Made by a program: the position numbers and the translations under genes
Notes under the pieces: generated by a model
Database searches by the model: none
What the model was told of the DNA's origin: nothing
The model's input: only the letters and a program-made list of their open reading frames with translations
In this document: in pieces, positions 60,444-64,000 of the stretch
Layout: every line of letters starts with the position of its first letter
How positions within the stretch are numbered: the stretch's first letter is position 1
Origin: Chitinophagales bacterium
GTDB lineage: Bacteria; Bacteroidota; Bacteroidia; Chitinophagales; JADIYW01
Assembly (NCBI GenBank): GCA_020636545.1
Contig: JACJXS010000009.1
Span: forward strand, 297,698 to 361,697
Direction: 5' to 3'
DNA length: 64,000 bases

Positions 60444-62672
60444 CTAAAATTCTTCTCTAATAACTTGATGAATACCTTCTGTGGCATTCAATTTTTCCAT
60501 CAATTTATTTAATTGATTGTTGTCTTTGACATAGATTTTAATAATGCCTTCAAACATGCCATCAATCGATTCTAAAGAAATAGATTGCATATTTAGTTTC
60601 ATTTCTTGAGAAATAATATGCGTCAATTTGTTCATTATTCCAATATGATCTAATCCATTTAATTTTATAGTTGTCAAGAAAGAAGGTGCTGCTTTTGAAG
60701 TCCAACTTGTTTTGATAATTCGGTAGCCATATCTTGATGCTAAATTGATGATGTTGTTGCAACCTGTCCTATGAATTTTAATGACCCCATTTATTGAAAT
60801 AAAACCCATAATATCATCGCCAGGAATTGGGCTGCAACATTTTGCCAATTCATAAGGGAATTGACTTGAACTCTCGCCAAAAATAACCAATTCAGAATTG
60901 TTTGAAAAATTGGACTTTGGAGCTTCAAAGACTTCTTCTTTTTTTTCTTTTTCTATTTTAGGAATTTCTAGATTGCCACCAACAACTTTAAGCTGTTTTA
61001 TGTTATTCAGTGTGATAGTTTCTCTGCCAATATCATAAAATAAATCCAAACTACTTGGTGATTTATAAAACTGGCAAAGCACATTTATATTCTCATTCGT
61101 TAATGAACATTTTAAATGAGAAAGCTTTCGTTCCACTATTTCTTTTCCGTGTTCAGCAATCTTCTTTTTTTCTTCTTTGAGTGAGTTTTTAATCTTTTGT
61201 CTAGCTCTTGAAGTTGTTACGATATTAATCCAATCTTCGGTAGGTTTTTGTTTTTTTGAAGTAATAATTTCAACTTGGTCGCCATTAGATAATTTAAAAC
61301 TAATAGGCACTAATTTGTTATTGACTTTTGCTCCAATTGTTTGGTCGCCGACATTGGTATGTATCGCATAAGCAAAATCAAGTGTAGTTGCACCAACAGG
61401 AAGAACACGCATTTCTCCTTTTGGTGTAAAAACATAAATTTCCTTATTGTATAATTCTAATTTAAAATCATTGATAAATTCAACAGGATTGGTTTCTGGG
61501 TTTTTCAAAAACTCTCGCACTTGCATTAACCACGTTTCAATGGCTTCTTCAGCAGTATGCACTTGCTTTTGTGCGGTATTATTTTCTTTATATTTATAAT
61601 GTGCTGCTAAACCTTTTTCAGCAATTTCGTCCATTCTTTCAGATCGAATTTGCACTTCAACAAAGTTTCCACCAGGTCCCATCACTGTAGTATGTAATGA
61701 TTCATAACCATTGGCTTTTGGGTGCGACAACCAATCCCGTAAACGATTAGGCTGTGGTGTATATTTATCAGTAACAATAGAATAAGCTTGCCAACAATCT
61801 GCTTTCTCTTTTTCAGGCGGAGCATCAATGATAATTCTAATCGCAAACTTATCATATACATCATCAAAACTTACGCCTTTTTTCTTCATTTTATGTGCAA
61901 TAGAAGAGATGGATTTTGGTCTTCCGAAAACTCGAGCTTTAATACCTATCCTATCCATTTCATCTTGTAAAGGCTTTACGAAGTCGTTGATAAATCGAGT
62001 GCGTTCTTTTTTGGTTTCATCTAATAATCTAGCAATTTCTTTGTATTTCTCTGGCTCCAAATATTTCATTGCCAAATCCTCCATCTCACTTTTGATAGAA
62101 TATAAACCAAAACGATGTGCTAAAGGTGCATACAGATATAATGTTTCAGAAGAAATTTTTAATTGATTCTTTTTAGAAACATCATTTAAGGTACGCATAT
62201 TGTGCAACCTATCGGCTAATTTTATAAGAATAACACGGATATCATCTGAAAGCGTCAGTAAAATTTTTCTATAATTTTCTGCTTGTATAGATTCTGTCTG
62301 GTCTGATATTTTACTGATTTTTGTAAGTCCATCAATAATTTTAGCAATGACAGGCCCAAATTCTTTTTTAATATCATCAATTGTTACATCGGTATCTTCA
62401 ACAGTATCATGCAATAAAGCACAGATAACAGAATTAACTCCCAAACCAATATCTCCACAAGTGATTTTGGCAACTGCAATAGGATGATGTATATAAGGTT
62501 CTCCGCTTTTTCTTCTTTGATGTCTATGTGCTTCAACAGCCATTTCAAAAGCACGTCGAACTCGCTTATCGTCTCCGGCTTGCATTCTTGGACGCAACAG
62601 TCGGAATAACTGCTTGTAATCCTTCAGGATTTCCTTTCTTTCTAACTCTTCTGCTTCCGAACTTAACTCCAT
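60444..62672 (-). CDS. spoT: Bifunctional (p)ppGpp synthetase/hydrolase
   Basis: A 742-residue Rel/SpoT-type enzyme making and degrading the stringent-response alarmone. The order is: HD hydrolase domain (His88-Asp89 in LLHDTVED), synthetase domain (about 235-365, GRPKSISSIAHKMKKKG and YESLHTTVMGP), TGS domain (about 400-462, VFTPKGEMRVLP), a Cys-containing region (CCSPIPGDD), and a C-terminal ACT domain. Both catalytic halves look intact. The gene has the typical single bifunctional arrangement of Bacteroidota. Confidence 0.95.
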   Translation of the reverse strand: MELSSEAEELERKEILKDYKQLFRLLRPRMQAGDDKRVRRAFEMAVEAHRHQRRKSGEPYIHHPIAVAKITCGDIGLGVNSVICALLHDTVEDTDVTIDDIKKEFGPVIAKIIDGLTKISKISDQTESIQAENYRKILLTLSDDIRVILIKLADRLHNMRTLNDVSKKNQLKISSETLYLYAPLAHRFGLYSIKSEMEDLAMKYLEPEKYKEIARLLDETKKERTRFINDFVKPLQDEMDRIGIKARVFGRPKSISSIAHKMKKKGVSFDDVYDKFAIRIIIDAPPEKEKADCWQAYSIVTDKYTPQPNRLRDWLSHPKANGYESLHTTVMGPGGNFVEVQIRSERMDEIAEKGLAAHYKYKENNTAQKQVHTAEEAIETWLMQVREFLKNPETNPVEFINDFKLELYNKEIYVFTPKGEMRVLPVGATTLDFAYAIHTNVGDQTIGAKVNNKLVPISFKLSNGDQVEIITSKKQKPTEDWINIVTTSRARQKIKNSLKEEKKKIAEHGKEIVERKLSHLKCSLTNENINVLCQFYKSPSSLDLFYDIGRETITLNNIKQLKVVGGNLEIPKIEKEKKEEVFEAPKSNFSNNSELVIFGESSSQFPYELAKCCSPIPGDDIMGFISINGVIKIHRTGCNNIINLASRYGYRIIKTSWTSKAAPSFLTTIKLNGLDHIGIMNKLTHIISQEMKLNMQSISLESIDGMFEGIIKIYVKDNNQLNKLMEKLNATEGIHQVIREEF

Positions 62673-62749
62673 TACTTGTATTGTATAATAAAATCCTAAA
62701 TTAGAATTAAATTTACAATATAAGAAATAAAGTTTAGGTTAAACTCGAA

Positions 62750-63352
62750 TTATTTTTTCTGCTTTAATTTTGCGTTCATGCCTTCAATGATATCTTTAGT
62801 GATATCAAATCTTTCATCAACATATAATAAGTTTGGATTAGACTTTGTATAAGGTAATATATAAGTATATCTATTGTCTGCATTATACTCTTTCAAGTAA
62901 ACAGTTATCGATTCCATTAATTCAAGATTGAATTTTTCTGTCATTTTCATCAAAGCATCTGTAGAATTTTGTACTTTTTCTTGAGCCTTTTGTTGTTCTA
63001 CAGCCAATTTTTGTTGAGCAATATAGTATTCTTCTTCAGTCATTGTTTCGGCTTTCTTTTGATAGCCTTCTATCATTGATTGAATTTTCTTCTCATCTCG
63101 AGCCATTTCACTTTCGATAGCGTTTTGTTTAGTCTCTATTTCATGTTTTTTTTGTTTGTAATAGGTGTAATTATTTTGAAATGAATCAATATCAAAATAT
63201 GCAATTACTTGACCTTGTACCGCTTGAGTCTTTCCATCTAAAGATTTTACTGTAACTGGAGCTGCACTTTTCTTGCCGTTGAAATGTAAATAGAATAAAA
63301 TGCCTACTAAAATGAATAAAACAGCATTTAAGATTAAAGATAAATTTTTCAT
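62750..63352 (-). CDS. OmpH/Skp-like periplasmic chaperone
   Basis: A 200-residue protein with an N-terminal membrane segment (about 6-24). A long coiled coil (about 60-135, rich in Lys/Glu/Gln: EIETKQNAIESEMARDEKK) is followed by a short C-terminal domain. This is the OmpH/Skp pattern that escorts outer-membrane proteins. The anchor is uncleaved or a signal peptide; that is not clear. A minus-strand -7 box ends 4 nt before the ATG. Confidence 0.85.
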   Translation of the reverse strand: MKNLSLILNAVLFILVGILFYLHFNGKKSAAPVTVKSLDGKTQAVQGQVIAYFDIDSFQNNYTYYKQKKHEIETKQNAIESEMARDEKKIQSMIEGYQKKAETMTEEEYYIAQQKLAVEQQKAQEKVQNSTDALMKMTEKFNLELMESITVYLKEYNADNRYTYILPYTKSNPNLLYVDERFDITKDIIEGMNAKLKQKK

Positions 63353-63356
63353 GGTG

Positions 63357-63364
63357 CAAAGATA
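63357..63364 (-). promoter_or_regulatory. -7 box of the OmpH-like gene
   Basis: The minus strand reads TATCTTTG, 4 nt before the start codon. Confidence 0.6.
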
Positions 63365-63478
63365 ACTTTTTTAAAAGAATAATTAGATAGTTCGTAAATG
63401 CTTAAATTAGAATGATTATTGTCTTTTAATTAGGTATTTTATTTCTAAATATATTAAAAGCGAATTGAAAAATTAGTT

Positions 63479-63486
63479 TATTTTTG
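63479..63486 (+). promoter_or_regulatory. -7 box of the metzincin gene
   Basis: A perfect TATTTTTG, 17 nt before the ATG at 63504. Confidence 0.5.
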
Positions 63487-63503
63487 AAATCAAAAATTAG
63501 GGA

Positions 63504-64000
63504 ATGTGCCTTATTAAGATTGATAAAAGCAATAATGTCATTAGTATAAATAGTGTTTTTAATATTTATGGTACTTATGCCAACGAGCATTATGCCAATT
63601 GCATTAAAAATGAGATTGAAACCATGTGGAATGCTCCAAAAGGAATTGTACAGCTTTATAATCAGTCATTTAATGTTTGTTTTAAGGTAGATGTTGTTAT
63701 TTATGATTTAATTTCGCCCACATCAATTTTAGAAAATGATAATTTCCTTAATAAATATATCAGAATTGAAGAAGTAAGTAAAATGCAGGTGTCTTTTGTT
63801 GATGGGATTAATTCTTCAACGGGCTATTTTACTATCAATAATTTAGAACAAGGAACAACTGTTGCACATGAATTTGGACACATGCTTGGTTTGAAACATC
63901 CTGAAAATTTAGACTATAGAGGCAAAGGTCGCCCACATATTATGTATCCAAGAGGCACACTGGTAGATGCCGAATTTCAATATGATGCAAATGCTATTGC
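63504..64000 (+). CDS. Metzincin-type zinc metalloprotease (partial, runs off the window)
   Basis: An open frame of at least 165 residues begins MCLIKIDKSNNVISINSVF and has no stop before the edge. The zinc site is AHEFGHMLGLKH (His122, Glu123, His126, Gly129, His132), the full HExxHxxGxxH metzincin motif. A methionine-turn-like HIMYPRG follows near 148-154. No signal peptide is present, which is unusual for secreted proteases of this clan. The catalytic core appears complete, but C-terminal domains, if any, lie outside. Confidence 0.85.
   Translation, partial: MCLIKIDKSNNVISINSVFNIYGTYANEHYANCIKNEIETMWNAPKGIVQLYNQSFNVCFKVDVVIYDLISPTSILENDNFLNKYIRIEEVSKMQVSFVDGINSSTGYFTINNLEQGTTVAHEFGHMLGLKHPENLDYRGKGRPHIMYPRGTLVDAEFQYDANAI

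Overview
The window is a stretch of chromosome from an AT-rich member of the Bacteroidota. The evidence is the recurring TAnnTTTG (-7) promoter element, the lack of Shine-Dalgarno sequences, a type IX secretion (T9SS) type B sorting domain, a BY-kinase capsule/export operon, a Fur homologue, a CpsB/YwqE-type PHP phosphatase, and several lipoproteins and beta-barrel proteins of Bacteroidota type. The order cannot be fixed from the sequence; something near Chitinophagales or Saprospirales is a guess. No phage, insertion sequence, CRISPR array or integration site was seen. Almost everything is ordinary core genome.

Layout. 1-3.9 kb: end of an unidentified gene, tRNA-Glu, GAPDH, a DUF4286-like protein, a GT4 glycosyltransferase, ybeY and a DinB-like protein. 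4.1-7.6 kb: coaX, an outer-membrane protein and a TPR protein in one unit. 7.7-10.1 kb: membrane pyrophosphatase with an odd Cys-rich tail. 10.2-14.3 kb: Wza/Wzc/PHP-phosphatase export operon. 14.3-22.8 kb: two small lipoproteins, dapD, a MurG-like glycosyltransferase, a radical SAM/SPASM protein, miaA, dnaN, a duplicated-domain protein and a ChaA-type antiporter. 22.9-29.3 kb: tRNA (CAU), typA, a Fur-family regulator, LD-carboxypeptidase, truncated haemoglobin and prolyl oligopeptidase. 29.3-35.5 kb: a Lys/Ala-repeat DNA-binding protein, a 485-nt gene-free stretch, a lipoprotein, an M16 peptidase pair and a T9SS cargo protein. 35.6-39.9 kb (minus strand): rpoN, a protein made of three TonB C-terminal domains, a PAP2-like membrane protein, and asd. 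40-47.2 kb: L,D-transpeptidase, a decayed OmpA-family gene, beta-carbonic anhydrase, a PorT-like barrel, anmK, dapF and corA. 47.4-60.4 kb: DegP protease, a DUF3089 hydrolase, a 2034-residue alpha-2-macroglobulin, folA/SDR, a beta-helix plus di-CxxCH lipoprotein pair and a small lipoprotein. 60.4-64 kb: relA/spoT, an OmpH-like protein and the start of a metzincin-type protease that runs off the window.

How the genes fit together. Cell-envelope building is the dominant theme: diaminopimelate synthesis (asd, dapD, dapF), peptidoglycan remodelling and recycling (L,D-transpeptidase, S66 carboxypeptidase, anmK), polysaccharide export, OmpH chaperone and DegP quality control. Housekeeping genes for translation (miaA, typA, ybeY, tRNAs), replication (dnaN), the stringent response and cofactors (coaX, folA) are interspersed.

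The most interesting signals are regulatory and structural rather than a new defence or mobile system. They are an 18-bp perfect inverted repeat over the carbonic anhydrase promoter; a group of genes whose ATG lies only 4-5 nt after the -7 box, which suggests leaderless mRNAs; the triple TonB-domain protein beside rpoN; the Cys-pair tail on the pyrophosphatase; and a signal-less metzincin at the right edge. I did not find a clear candidate for a wholly new multi-gene system.
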